Source of the DNA: Glaciecola sp.
GTDB lineage: Bacteria > Pseudomonadota > Gammaproteobacteria > Enterobacterales > Alteromonadaceae
Direction of reading: 5' to 3'
NCBI GenBank assembly: GCA_023268935.1
Contig: JALRKK010000026.1
Span: 1-64,000 of the forward strand
DNA length: 64,000 bases
Translations under genes and position numbers: made by a program
The notes under the pieces: model-generated
Database searches by the model: none
Seen by the model: the letters and a program-made list of their open reading frames with translations, nothing else
What the model was told of the DNA's origin: nothing
In this document: piece after piece, positions 41,613-51,413 of the stretch
Position numbering within the stretch: position 1 is the first letter of the stretch
Layout: every line of letters begins with the position of its first letter

Positions 41613-42763
41613 TATCCTAACCTCTCAATAATAGTGACATTTGCCTGACCACCGCCTTCGCACATCGTCTGTAGACCAAAACGTGCTTGATGTTGTTCTA
41701 ATGTGTGCAGCAGACGTGTTGTTAATCGTGCACCACTGGCACCCAATGGATGACCTAAACCAATCGCTCCGCCACCGATATTAATTCGGTCCATCGCCAT
41801 TCCTGTTTCGTGTTGCCACGCCATCACTACAGAAGCAAAGGCTTCGTTGACTTCAGCATAATCAATATCCTCTATCGACATCCCCGCTTTGCGCAACGCG
41901 TTCGCCGTCGCAGGAATAGGTGCCCTTAGATGCCATATTGGGCAGTCTCCACTGACGCTGATGTGATGGATCCGCGCTCTCGGTGTCAGTTGGTATCGCT
42001 TTAATGCCGCTTCAGACACGACTAACAAGGCCGCTGATGCATCACACACTTGACTGGATACTGCGGCAGTAATACTTGGGTACTCAGGAAAAACCGGCGC
42101 TAATTCAGCCATTTTTGATAGATTAGGAGGTCGCAGCGTCTCATCCGATGCCAGTTGGGGGTGAACAGCCAACTCACGTTCAAAATCGCCCGCAGCTTGC
42201 GCCGCCAACCCTTTTGCATGACTTCCTGCTGCAAACTGCTCTAACGCTTCGCGTGAGAAGCCCCAGTGGTCGGCAATGCGTTGTGCCGCATAAAATTGAT
42301 CAACCGGTTGTTGTGGATAACGAGATTGCCATCCCACACTTTCTGCAAAGGGTGTTGTAAAACCGAGTGGTTGTCCCGCCAGCATCGCCGAAGAAATGGG
42401 TATTTGGCTCATGGTCTGCACCCCACCAACCGCTACGACATCTTGGGTCCCACTCATCACGGCTTGCGCGGCAAAGTGCAACGCTTGCTGTGACGAACCA
42501 CATTGTCTGTCCACGGTGGTACCTGGGACATTATCAGGCAAACCTGCAGCTAACCAACTCGTGCGAGCGATATCTCCCGCTTGCGAACCAATCGTATCGA
42601 CACAACCAAAAATCACATCGTCGTACTCATCTGCAGGAATCGCGTTTCGCGTGACTAACGCATTGAGAATAAATCCTCCTAAATCCATGGCATGGACATC
42701 CGCTAGACTGCCTTTGCGACGTCCAGTTGGGGTGCGTATTGCATCAATGATATATGCCTGACT
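41612..42763 (-). CDS. fadA6: Thiolase, FadA6-like (HIP pathway); start likely MSQAYIIDAIRTP
   Basis: SWLAAGLPDNVPGTTVDRQCGSSQQAL, SQIPISSAM, RARIHHIS, GLQTMCEGGGQANVTIIERL resemble FadA6. Confidence 0.82.
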   Translation of the reverse strand, partial: SQAYIIDAIRTPTGRRKGSLADVHAMDLGGFILNALVTRNAIPADEYDDVIFGCVDTIGSQAGDIARTSWLAAGLPDNVPGTTVDRQCGSSQQALHFAAQAVMSGTQDVVAVGGVQTMSQIPISSAMLAGQPLGFTTPFAESVGWQSRYPQQPVDQFYAAQRIADHWGFSREALEQFAAGSHAKGLAAQAAGDFERELAVHPQLASDETLRPPNLSKMAELAPVFPEYPSITAAVSSQVCDASAALLVVSEAALKRYQLTPRARIHHISVSGDCPIWHLRAPIPATANALRKAGMSIEDIDYAEVNEAFASVVMAWQHETGMAMDRINIGGGAIGLGHPLGASGARLTTRLLHTLEQHQARFGLQTMCEGGGQANVTIIERLG

Positions 42764-43830
42764 CATGCGCTTAATCCCATAAACGTCATACATGGGTCCG
42801 CCAAGTCTGGCTCTGCAAGGAGCGCATCAAGTACCCTGTGTTCAAACTCACTGGTTCGGCCCCAGCTGGCTTGTAATGCATGGCTGCGCTTGATGAACAT
42901 TTGCAAGTCCACCTCCCACGTATACCCCATTGCACCATGTGCTTGAATACTGTGTTTGGCCGCCAATTTGGCTGCATCGCGAGCCTGTATTACCACTTGC
43001 GCGACGTATAAAGGTGCCCGTGATGCATCATGCTCTAAGGCATAGGCCGCTCGATATAACGTGGGTTTGGTCATTTCAATAGCACTGACCACGTCTGCTA
43101 ATTTGTGTTTAAGAGCTTGAAAACTGCCAATCAATTTTCCAAATTGTTTGCGCTGATTGACATAATCAATGCTCAAATCCAACATACGTTGAGCCAAGCC
43201 TAATTGTTGGCCAGCATTGGCAATAGCGCCTCGCGCATTGACTTGCGCATACAATGCGGCCACAGCATTGCCTTCTAATATTGGGGCTGGCAGTGGCGTG
43301 ACTGGCGTCATTTTGAACAGACGCCGCGACGAATCAATACTCGGATTATCAACCAGCGAAACCGCATCATTAGACAACACGTGTAAGGCATCTGCGGTAA
43401 AATAAAAAATCACATCGGCCAAATGCGCATCGGCCACAAATTGTTGCTCCACGTGCGCAATCGATACACGCAACTCACCCGTGCCGATTTGTTGTAACCA
43501 AGTGGCTTTTTGTGCAACCTCATCCGGTAGCTGAGTGATTAAATACGCAGCAACATACGCCGTATCGATCAGTGAATCAGGGATGGCGTAGTAGCCTAAC
43601 TCTTGTGCAATCAATGACCACATCACATCGCCCATGCCTAAGCCGTCATAGGCTTCGGGAATGGATAACGCCATGACCCCTTGCTCGGCAATCGCCCTGC
43701 GTAATTGAGGGGAGCGTCCAGTGTCTTCTTGCCAAATCTCACGCAGCACCTCAGGTGCGGCTTCCACCATTAAAAACCGACTTACCGCTTCGCGCAAGGC
43801 AAGTTCATCTTCACTAAATGTAAAATCCAT
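42763..43830 (-). CDS. Acyl-CoA dehydrogenase, short FadE subunit
   Basis: MDFTFSEDELALREAVSRFL; QRKQFGKLIGSFQALKHKLADV; GAMGYTWEVDLQMFIKR. Confidence 0.9.
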   Translation of the reverse strand: MDFTFSEDELALREAVSRFLMVEAAPEVLREIWQEDTGRSPQLRRAIAEQGVMALSIPEAYDGLGMGDVMWSLIAQELGYYAIPDSLIDTAYVAAYLITQLPDEVAQKATWLQQIGTGELRVSIAHVEQQFVADAHLADVIFYFTADALHVLSNDAVSLVDNPSIDSSRRLFKMTPVTPLPAPILEGNAVAALYAQVNARGAIANAGQQLGLAQRMLDLSIDYVNQRKQFGKLIGSFQALKHKLADVVSAIEMTKPTLYRAAYALEHDASRAPLYVAQVVIQARDAAKLAAKHSIQAHGAMGYTWEVDLQMFIKRSHALQASWGRTSEFEHRVLDALLAEPDLADPCMTFMGLSA

Positions 43831-43840
43831 CCTGCACCTC

Positions 43841-45010
43841 TTATCGTGGTAAGTTTAATAGTCGCTCAGCGACAATATTACGTTGAATTTCGTTGGTCCC
43901 CGCGTAAATAGGTCCTGCTTGAGCGAACAAAAACCCTTCCATCCAGTCGTGGTCGGCGTAAGCGTGAGGCGCACTGCCCATCAACTCGGCTTGCTCACCT
44001 AAAATCGCCATGGCGGTTTCGTGAATTTTTAAATCCAACTCAGACCAAATGATTTTGTTAATACTGGATTCCGCGCCAATTTTTTCCCCATTTTGTAGCC
44101 GCCCCACTGTGTAGTACGCCGACAATGCATAGCTTTCTGCCATATTCCAACAATCTACGACGGCTTTGCGCAAGCTGAGATCGGCATCCACTTGTGCTTG
44201 ATAATGGCGATACAACTCGAGTAACTTTTTGACTGGTTGCATAAAGCGCGCGGGAGAGCGCAACAACAATCCACGTTCAAAACCGGCTGTGGCCATGGCC
44301 ACACGCCAACCTTGTCCTTCTTCCCCAATGCGGTTATCAATCGGCACACGTACATCATCAAAAAATATTTCCGCGAATGCATCTTTGCCATTGAGGGCTT
44401 TGATGGGTCGTATGGTGATCCCCGGTGCATCTAATGGCACAACAATATAGGACAAACCATGATGACGTGAGGAGTCTGGATCCGTCCGGAACAAACCAAA
44501 TGTCCAATCGGCATAAATCGCGCGGGTCGACCATGTCTTTTGGCCTGAAATAATGTATTCATCCCCCTCTCGAACTGCTTTACTGCGAATGGCAGCCATA
44601 TCAGAGCCAGCATTAGGTTCTGACCAGCCCTGCGCCCACATGTGTTCAGATGAGGCCATTGGAGGTAAAAAGCGCTTCTTTTGTGCTTCTGTGCCGAATT
44701 CAATTAAGGTTGGGCCTAATAACAACTGGCCATTTTGATTGACACGCATTGGCGCATCCGCTCGATAATATTCCTCTTCAAAAATCAACCATTCAATCAA
44801 ATCGCAACCACGACCTCCCAGTTCTTCAGGCCACATCACCATAGAATATCGCGCTTCATACAACACTTTTTCCCACGCGCGATGTTCCTCGAACCCCTCT
44901 TTTGTATCGTAGCTTTTTAGCTTTTTACTTGGTTTATTGTGTGCTAGCCACGTGCGAACTTGTTCTCGAAAAGCGCATTGTTCCGGCGTAAATGTTAAAT
45001 TCATCGTCAT
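43841..45010 (-). CDS. Acyl-CoA dehydrogenase, large FadE subunit
   Basis: WAQGWSEPNAGSDMAAI; AGTNEIQRNIVAERLLNLPR. Confidence 0.92.
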   Translation of the reverse strand: MTMNLTFTPEQCAFREQVRTWLAHNKPSKKLKSYDTKEGFEEHRAWEKVLYEARYSMVMWPEELGGRGCDLIEWLIFEEEYYRADAPMRVNQNGQLLLGPTLIEFGTEAQKKRFLPPMASSEHMWAQGWSEPNAGSDMAAIRSKAVREGDEYIISGQKTWSTRAIYADWTFGLFRTDPDSSRHHGLSYIVVPLDAPGITIRPIKALNGKDAFAEIFFDDVRVPIDNRIGEEGQGWRVAMATAGFERGLLLRSPARFMQPVKKLLELYRHYQAQVDADLSLRKAVVDCWNMAESYALSAYYTVGRLQNGEKIGAESSINKIIWSELDLKIHETAMAILGEQAELMGSAPHAYADHDWMEGFLFAQAGPIYAGTNEIQRNIVAERLLNLPR

Positions 45011-45016
45011 TGATCC

Positions 45017-45769
45017 TTAAAATTTAGCGTCGCGTTTATCCACAAACGCCCGACGCGTTTCGGCAGAATCTGGGCGTGTGTAGGCTTCTAAGGTAAAACC
45101 TTGCTCCCAACGGTATTTTTGCTCTAAGTTACCATCTTCGATGCCGGTTAATGCTTCTTTCGCAATTTTGATCATGTCCGGACTTTTTGCGGCGATCTTT
45201 GCCGCGATTGCGCGCGCAGTCTCTGGCAGTTCATCGCGTTCAACGACCGCTTCTAAAAAGCCATATTGCACGGCTTCTTCCGCCGCTACGGCTTCCCCTG
45301 TAAAAAACATATAACGCACTTTCTGCACCGGGAATAAGCGCTGTAAATGTGCACCACCACCCATCGCACCGCGATCGACTTCCGGCAGGGCAAAACTGGC
45401 GCAGCGACTCGCGACTACGATATCTGCCGCCCCCGTCATGCCTATACCGCCACCTAGCACAAACCCATGCACGGCTACGATCACAGGCACTGGGTTAAGA
45501 TGAATGGCCTTAAACGTAGCATAATTCCCTGCGTTGACTTCGATGATCCGTTCTGGGTATTGATCGAGTTCTTTAATGTCGACCCCCGCACAAAAACCTC
45601 GGCCTTGTGCACGAATGATAATGACGCGCACATCGTCGCGCTGACCCGTTTGAGTAATAGTATTGGCTAATGCAAACCACTCGGTACTATCCAACGCATT
45701 AACTGGAGGTTTATCAATGATGATCTCAGCGATGTGATCCTGAATCATGACGTCTAAAAATGTACTCAT
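45017..45769 (-). CDS. echA20: EchA20-like crotonase (C-ring hydrolase of steroid degradation); start trimmed to MSTFLDVM
   Basis: KPPVNALDSTEWFALA, GRGFCAGVDIKEL, GGGIGMTGAADIVVAS, ALPEVDRGAMGG, YRWEQGFT resemble EchA20. Confidence 0.8.
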   Translation of the reverse strand: MSTFLDVMIQDHIAEIIIDKPPVNALDSTEWFALANTITQTGQRDDVRVIIIRAQGRGFCAGVDIKELDQYPERIIEVNAGNYATFKAIHLNPVPVIVAVHGFVLGGGIGMTGAADIVVASRCASFALPEVDRGAMGGGAHLQRLFPVQKVRYMFFTGEAVAAEEAVQYGFLEAVVERDELPETARAIAAKIAAKSPDMIKIAKEALTGIEDGNLEQKYRWEQGFTLEAYTRPDSAETRRAFVDKRDAKF

Positions 45770-45782
45770 GCCTATTCTCTTG

Positions 45783-46889
45783 TCATTTAGATTGCGAAGA
45801 TGTGTCTTCGGACTCATTCAAACGTCGTGACAATTGCGTAAAACACACCGTCGCTTCCGCGATGATGTCGTTCATTAATTGTTCGACAGAAGGTAAATTA
45901 TCAATGGCTGCAGCCACTTGACCACTCGGTAAGATCCCCTGATTGGGTCGACCGTCGACCATCGAGTGCTGCAGTAATATCGGTTGATTGGCGGCCATGA
46001 CCAATTGTGACACAGCAGCAGGATCCTCTTTAATACCCTGCCAAAGCAACTTAAGCATATGGCTTGTGGTCATATCCGTCGCTGATTTCCATGCCCAAGC
46101 ACTTTGTAAGGCGGTTAGCAACCGTCCAAGGCCAGATTTTTTTTCAAAACGTTGAATAAATGGATTGTTGATCATGCGATGACGCATGCCATCTACGGCT
46201 AGGGTCACTTTGACTTCTGCTGGATCTCGCACATTGACGTATTCCGCTAACGTCGCAGCGGGTGTGGGGGAATCGGAGGTCATCATAAACCGTGTCCCCA
46301 TTGCAATACCACTAGCGCCTGCGGCAAGGGCTGCAGCAAGACCACGACCATTCGAGTATCCCCCCGCGGCCAAGACCGGCACAGAGACGGCATCCAATAC
46401 TTGATTCAACAAGATCGATGTTGGCACCTCCCCCGTATGACCGCCTCCCTCACTGCCTTGAATCGTAATCATATCGGCCCCCAGTTCGACCGCTTTGATC
46501 GCGTGTTTGAGTGCACCAACGGTTGGTACGCAAAGTACATTGGCGTCTTTTAAACGGGCAATGGTGGCTTTGTCTGGCCCACGACCATAGCTCACCGCAC
46601 GCAATTGGTAGCGAATTGCCAAATCCACACACTGCATCGCGTTAGGTTGAAACATATGAAAGTTCAATCCAAAATTACGGCTACCTGTTGCGGCGATGAT
46701 CTGCTGAATTTGACCTTCTAAAGCGTCTTCTGCAATAGTTGCGCCAGCCAAAAAACCAAAGCCCCCCGCTTGGGTGGTTGCAGTCACCAGATGTGCATCA
46801 GACACCCACCCCATCGCGGTCTGTATGATGGGGTATCGACAACCTAAACGCTCGGTAACAGGGGTCTGAAATACGTGCTCAATCGCCAT
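45783..46889 (-). CDS. ipdC: IpdC-like flavin-dependent reductase (NMO fold)
   Basis: ERLGCRYPIIQTAMGWVSDAHLVTATTQAGGFGFLA, QGSEGGGHTGEVPTSILLNQVLDAV, GGYSNGRGLAAALAAGASGIAMGTRFMMTSDS. Confidence 0.85.
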   Translation of the reverse strand: MAIEHVFQTPVTERLGCRYPIIQTAMGWVSDAHLVTATTQAGGFGFLAGATIAEDALEGQIQQIIAATGSRNFGLNFHMFQPNAMQCVDLAIRYQLRAVSYGRGPDKATIARLKDANVLCVPTVGALKHAIKAVELGADMITIQGSEGGGHTGEVPTSILLNQVLDAVSVPVLAAGGYSNGRGLAAALAAGASGIAMGTRFMMTSDSPTPAATLAEYVNVRDPAEVKVTLAVDGMRHRMINNPFIQRFEKKSGLGRLLTALQSAWAWKSATDMTTSHMLKLLWQGIKEDPAAVSQLVMAANQPILLQHSMVDGRPNQGILPSGQVAAAIDNLPSVEQLMNDIIAEATVCFTQLSRRLNESEDTSSQSK

Positions 46890-47765
46890 TTACTGCCCCT
46901 TTTTTTTGGCTTGTTCGGCTTGGGCTTTGTTCGCCTGTGCCATCGCTTTGCCATCGTAACCGCCCAATTTATCTCCTGAGACGATTTCGTTGTGAACGTG
47001 CGCAAAGTGATGATAGCCAAACGCCATATCCATTGTACTGCGTTTGCCCATGTTATCTTCTGCGGTATTGATCACTTGCTTGGTTAACTGTAAGCCCAAA
47101 CGCGGCATTTGTGCGATGTGCTGAGCCATTTCCATGGTTGTTTCACGTAATGCATCGCGCGTGACCACGCGATTGACCATACCCAGTTCATATGCGCGTT
47201 GGGCCGACATACGCGCGCCCAAAAACAAAAATTCTTTGGCAATACGCGGTGGCATTTCATAGCAATGAGCAAAATACTCGACGCCAGGTATGCCCATCTT
47301 CACCACAGGATCTTGAAAAAACGCATCGTCTGTCGCAACAATGAGATCGCATACCCAAGCCAACATAAGCCCGCCAGCTACGCACGCTCCTTGCACCATA
47401 GCGATGGTCGGTTTTGGAATATCCCGCCACCGCCGGCACATGCCAAGATAGACTTCTTGTTCACGAGCATACAGAAACTCGCCACCTGGTTTATTAGAAT
47501 GATCATACCAAAGATGACGACGCTCAAAACGTTGATCCACATCGCGTCCAGGTGTGCCTATATCGTGCCCTGCACTAAAGTGTTTGCCATGCCCCGCTAA
47601 CACGATCACCTTGACCTCATCGTCATCCACGGCGCGATATAAGGCATCGTCTAGGGCATAGGTCATTTTGGAGTTTTGCACATTGTTATAACGCGGACGG
47701 TGCATCGTAATGATGGCAACCGCATCTTTCACTTCGTATAAAACAACATCTTGCTCATCGCTCAT
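46890..47765 (-). CDS. Enoyl-CoA hydratase family protein
   Basis: ITMHRPRYNNVQN, GKHFSAGHDIG, QGACVAGGLMLAWVCDLIVA. Confidence 0.9.
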   Translation of the reverse strand: MSDEQDVVLYEVKDAVAIITMHRPRYNNVQNSKMTYALDDALYRAVDDDEVKVIVLAGHGKHFSAGHDIGTPGRDVDQRFERRHLWYDHSNKPGGEFLYAREQEVYLGMCRRWRDIPKPTIAMVQGACVAGGLMLAWVCDLIVATDDAFFQDPVVKMGIPGVEYFAHCYEMPPRIAKEFLFLGARMSAQRAYELGMVNRVVTRDALRETTMEMAQHIAQMPRLGLQLTKQVINTAEDNMGKRSTMDMAFGYHHFAHVHNEIVSGDKLGGYDGKAMAQANKAQAEQAKKKGQ

Positions 47766-48571
47766 ACACCGTCTCCTCGAATACCAGGGGGGTTATCTTT
47801 GAGTTGCTTCGCCCTCAGATTATGGGGATCCAACTGACGAATAATGTCCAATTGTTGTTCGGTTGGAAATACAGTCGTTGGCACGTCGTTCAAACACGAC
47901 AATGCAAAGCCAGTACAGGCTTGCACTTCGTCAAACGTGACGCCAGGGTGCAGACTGACCACCCGCAAAGTATGCTCAGGACCTTGCCAATCCATGACAC
48001 ATAAATCCGTAATCACATAACGAATATCAATATCATCCAGTTCATATCCCTTTGGCAATCGCTCAGGGTGATAACCAATCGAACAGACCACATCGCACTC
48101 TCCTTCCACAAACACTTGCTGGCTATGATTGGGAACAAAAAATGAATTCGCATGAGAAATCGAATTACCAGGTAGTCCACGCACGCCCAACATTTGAATT
48201 TTAGGCGCGTGATACGTCCCACCGATTGCCGAAATATTTGCCTGACCATAACGGTCAATTTGGGTTGGGCCGATCATCGCATGCCGATGCCCGCCCCACA
48301 CGTTGTCAAAAATTCGTGAAAACCCCATCCAAGATTCGTTGGCCTGAATAAAGTCAGTCGAGCGAGTGCCCACTGGGTTGGGCACAGAGAGTAAAAACGC
48401 TTCTGAATCGGTCATCATCAGATCCGGATTCTGGGTATGCATCGCCAAACTAGCCGCCAACCTAGGTAAGACGCCGATTCCCGTCGCCAAGACTTCACCG
48501 TCCTCTGCAAACGCTCTTGAGGCGGCACAGATCAGCAATTCAGCGAGAGTAAATTGAGTAGCAGTGGTCAT
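47762..48571 (-). CDS. ipdB: IpdB, CoA-transferase-fold D-ring hydrolase subunit beta; start trimmed to MTTATQFTLAE
   Basis: GPTQIDRYGQANISAIGG, MLGVRGLPGNSISHANSFFVPNHS, VSLHPGVTFDEVQ. Confidence 0.87.
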   Translation of the reverse strand: MTTATQFTLAELLICAASRAFAEDGEVLATGIGVLPRLAASLAMHTQNPDLMMTDSEAFLLSVPNPVGTRSTDFIQANESWMGFSRIFDNVWGGHRHAMIGPTQIDRYGQANISAIGGTYHAPKIQMLGVRGLPGNSISHANSFFVPNHSQQVFVEGECDVVCSIGYHPERLPKGYELDDIDIRYVITDLCVMDWQGPEHTLRVVSLHPGVTFDEVQACTGFALSCLNDVPTTVFPTEQQLDIIRQLDPHNLRAKQLKDNPPGIRGDGV

Positions 48572-48579
48572 GGGTGTCC

Positions 48580-49461
48580 TTAATACGTCGGTAGTGGTAA
48601 TGACTGAATGTGCGCAAGGCCTCCGACTTTGTCTTGGTAGGCTGCTTCGGATTGCAGGCAAGCAAATGCCTCACAATAGGCCTCAAAGCCATCGGCTTTG
48701 GCACTTTTGGCATAGTGGGTCAAATGCGACACGTCAAACCCGTATTCAGGCTGACATGAAGTGGGGTGAGCACCCCCGGGGAGATGGACGACAGCATGAG
48801 TGAAGTTGCGCTCCCAAAAAACATTACGCGCCTCCTCTGGCGCATAAAAGTGCTCTGGTTCAACAATCGCCTCGGTGGATACGACCGTTTCCTGCGCCGC
48901 TCGAGCAAACCACTCATCCATAAAACGATCTGGTGCGTTAATTTGGCAATTACCACGCACATCGGCTTTATTGACATGGATCAGGGCCATGTCCAATGGT
49001 AATGCTGGCATAGCAACCCACTCTTTGTCGTCGTATGGACTATCAATCACTTTGATGTCAGGATTGTGACGCAATACATCCGTCCCCAAACCGACTGCAG
49101 TAGGTATAAACGGGATGCGCCACGCGGCTGCCCGGAGCCCTTGCAATAACATTCCCTCATCGATTTCCATCACCGACACTGCCCCTGCCTGACGGGCTTG
49201 ACGAAAATAGGGCTCAAGTGGGATAAAATCCAACGAGACAAACGCAAAGATGAGTTTTTTGACTTTACCGGCTGCACACAGCATGCCTACATCGGCCCCA
49301 CCATAAGAGACAATGGTTAAGTCTTTCACTGGCGATGCTAATATCGCGCGAATCAACGCCATCGGTTTGCGGCGAGGCCCCCAACCACCAATACCAATGG
49401 TCATGCCATCTCGTAATCGAGCGCAAAAAGCATCCATCTCAATCTGTTTATTCATTCCCAT
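48580..49461 (-). CDS. ipdA: IpdA, CoA-transferase-fold D-ring hydrolase subunit alpha; start MGMNKQIEMD or MNKQIEMD (49455)
   Basis: LRDGMTIGIGGWGPRRKPMALIRAIL, YGGADVGMLCAAGKVKKLIFAFVSLD, EIDEGMLLQGLRAAA. Confidence 0.88.
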   Translation of the reverse strand: MGMNKQIEMDAFCARLRDGMTIGIGGWGPRRKPMALIRAILASPVKDLTIVSYGGADVGMLCAAGKVKKLIFAFVSLDFIPLEPYFRQARQAGAVSVMEIDEGMLLQGLRAAAWRIPFIPTAVGLGTDVLRHNPDIKVIDSPYDDKEWVAMPALPLDMALIHVNKADVRGNCQINAPDRFMDEWFARAAQETVVSTEAIVEPEHFYAPEEARNVFWERNFTHAVVHLPGGAHPTSCQPEYGFDVSHLTHYAKSAKADGFEAYCEAFACLQSEAAYQDKVGGLAHIQSLPLPTY

Positions 49462-50353
49462 CCCCTGCCGTCTGGCCGACACTAAAATCATGCCCCCATA
49501 AACTGACACGGGTAAACTCGAACGCACTGTGCTCTTCCCAATCGACTTGCAACCCACCATAACCGTACTCCATATCGAAGCCCGCCGGGGTTTTCATGTA
49601 AAATGACACCATTTTATCATTGAGGTGTTGTCCCAACGTGGCGGACAGTGCCACACCGTGTTCTTTGTAGCGGTCGTAGGCACGTCCAACTTCGGTCATG
49701 TTTTCGACTTCCACCATGGTGTGGACACAGCCAGATTCGACGGGGAACGCACACAATGCCAAACTGTGATGGCGTGGGTTAGCACAATGCATAAAATGAA
49801 TGGGCAGCGGATCCATTTCCGGTGCCGGTTTAAAATTGAAAATATCACTGGTTTCAAATCCCAAAACCTCTTTGACAAAGGCCAGCGTCTCAGCAAAATT
49901 CGGAGCGGGTAATACGGTATGACCTAAGCCCATATCCCCCGTCACAAACTGCCCAACGCCTTGTGGTGAAATAAAGGGTTGGCAATCGGAGCAATGTCCC
50001 CAAAATAGTTCGTGACGATTACCAGAGGGGTCTGTCAGAGCAGCAATGGCTTGTACCTGACGCACTTGACACTCTTCATCTGTCCCGAGCGTGTAGGGTA
50101 TGTTTTTATGGTCTAGCTCGGCGAGCGCAGCCGAAAAGGCAGTTTCCGATGCCAGTTCCCATCCCGATGCCAGGTAGGCATCACGTTCTCCTGGAACGAC
50201 CAAAAAACGGTAAGGACGTTCATCCATTTTGATGTATAAACCATCTTGAGAGGCATTTTGCGCCATCATGCCCAATACATTGACTGCGTACTCTCGCCAA
50301 GATTGGACATTGGTTGAGCTGATCACACAGTAGCCCAAGGAATGAATTTCCAT
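49448..50353 (-). CDS. hsaC: Type I extradiol dioxygenase (HsaC/TesB-like); start trimmed to MEIHSLGYC
   Basis: Two vicinal-oxygen-chelate domains; putative Fe ligands in GLGHTVLP, HHSLALCAF, GFDMEYGYGG. Confidence 0.88.
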   Translation of the reverse strand: MEIHSLGYCVISSTNVQSWREYAVNVLGMMAQNASQDGLYIKMDERPYRFLVVPGERDAYLASGWELASETAFSAALAELDHKNIPYTLGTDEECQVRQVQAIAALTDPSGNRHELFWGHCSDCQPFISPQGVGQFVTGDMGLGHTVLPAPNFAETLAFVKEVLGFETSDIFNFKPAPEMDPLPIHFMHCANPRHHSLALCAFPVESGCVHTMVEVENMTEVGRAYDRYKEHGVALSATLGQHLNDKMVSFYMKTPAGFDMEYGYGGLQVDWEEHSAFEFTRVSLWGHDFSVGQTAGDGNE

Positions 50354-50361
50354 AAATTTCT

Positions 50362-50396
50362 CCAATTATCATTGATGGTTCATTATTGATAATTGG
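50362..50396. repeat. Perfect 10-bp inverted repeat in the hsaC-like leader
   Basis: CCAATTATCA-N15-TGATAATTGG. Confidence 0.8.
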
Positions 50397-50407
50397 GGGT
50401 CTAGCAT

Positions 50408-50426
50408 CATCGTCCGTAAAGACTAA
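50408..50426 (-). promoter_or_regulatory. Shared 19-bp motif, copy B (hsaC-like gene)
   Basis: Minus strand TTAGTCTTTACGGACGATG, 54 nt upstream of the trimmed start. Confidence 0.5.
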
Positions 50427-50477
50427 AGTACAAAAGGGGAAGGCGCAGCCCACAAATGCGGGATACGCCAAGGATGG

Positions 50478-51413
50478 TTAACGATAAAAGATCACCAGTT
50501 CATTGATGACACTTGGGCGGGTTTCACCCACAATATGAGTGTGAATCTCCAGAATGAATTGCACGCCCTTGTGTCCCACATCAACGGCTTTAACACGTGC
50601 TCGGGCATGGATATCACTGTCCACTGGCACGGGCGCGGGGAAGCGCAATTTGTTCGAACCGTAATTGACCATGGTCGAGAACCCCGTTATCTCATAGGGT
50701 AAGGGTAGCTGTAACCGGGATTGCAAAATTTGCACCAGTGCACCATGCGCGATGGTTTTGCCATAAGGGCTTTCTTGTTCAGCCTTAACCGGATCCGTAT
50801 GGATCCAATAATCATCGCCCGATAGCCTTGCAAATTCATCGATCACCGATTGCGTGACAGTATATACATTACTCCAATCGCAAAAAGCATCACTCACCAG
50901 CGCGTGCAATGCCTCAAGATTATCGATGGGCACCTGGATTTGTCCATGAGCATTTTTGGGGAGTAATGCGAGTGGATCCTGGTAGGCTTGTGTGCGAGGT
51001 GTAGCGCCGTCTGCTTTGGTAAATCGCACCAACGTCGTTCTCTCTGCATCCACTTCATCAAATACCGCAACAACTGGCATGCCAACGTGCACATCCGCTT
51101 CGGAGACGTTGACCAAGGTGCTGTTCATTCGCACCCCTTCTGCCAATTCAATGACAGCTAATATTTGCGGTTGTTCAGCCGCAAATTCAGGTAATGTTGG
51201 GATTCGGGCAATGGTAAAGCTGTACACGGTGCCTTGTCCCTTGAGTTCAACCCATGAAACCGCATGAGACAAACAGTGTTGACAATGTTTTCGTGGGTAA
51301 AAGGTATGACGCCCACAATCGCCACACTGCAAGGCAGTGAGTTGACCTGCTTTGGCATGTTCCCAAAATGGTTTTGAAATCTCGGTCATGACCGGTAATG
51401 GCTTGCCACTCAT
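50478..51413 (-). CDS. DUF35 (Zn-ribbon/OB) - MaoC hydratase fusion protein
   Basis: N-terminal CGDC-x10-CQHC ribbon (Cx2C-x10-Cx2C) and OB-like segment; C-terminal MaoC hot-dog FARLSGDDYWIHTDPVKAEQESPYGKTIAHGAL. Confidence 0.85.
   Translation of the reverse strand: MSGKPLPVMTEISKPFWEHAKAGQLTALQCGDCGRHTFYPRKHCQHCLSHAVSWVELKGQGTVYSFTIARIPTLPEFAAEQPQILAVIELAEGVRMNSTLVNVSEADVHVGMPVVAVFDEVDAERTTLVRFTKADGATPRTQAYQDPLALLPKNAHGQIQVPIDNLEALHALVSDAFCDWSNVYTVTQSVIDEFARLSGDDYWIHTDPVKAEQESPYGKTIAHGALVQILQSRLQLPLPYEITGFSTMVNYGSNKLRFPAPVPVDSDIHARARVKAVDVGHKGVQFILEIHTHIVGETRPSVINELVIFYR

Noticed and set aside
49448-49560. Apparent 113-bp overlap of ipdA and hsaC, possible fusion or frameshift
   Set aside because: Explained by an over-extended ORF start; ipdA homology begins at MGMNKQIEMD/MNKQIEMD (49461/49455), leaving a normal 8-14 nt overlap.
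50362-50396. Fur box upstream of the Fe(II)-dependent HsaC
   Set aside because: The AT-rich repeat contains AATGATAAT-like half sites but does not match the 19-bp Fur consensus across both halves; reported as an inverted repeat only.
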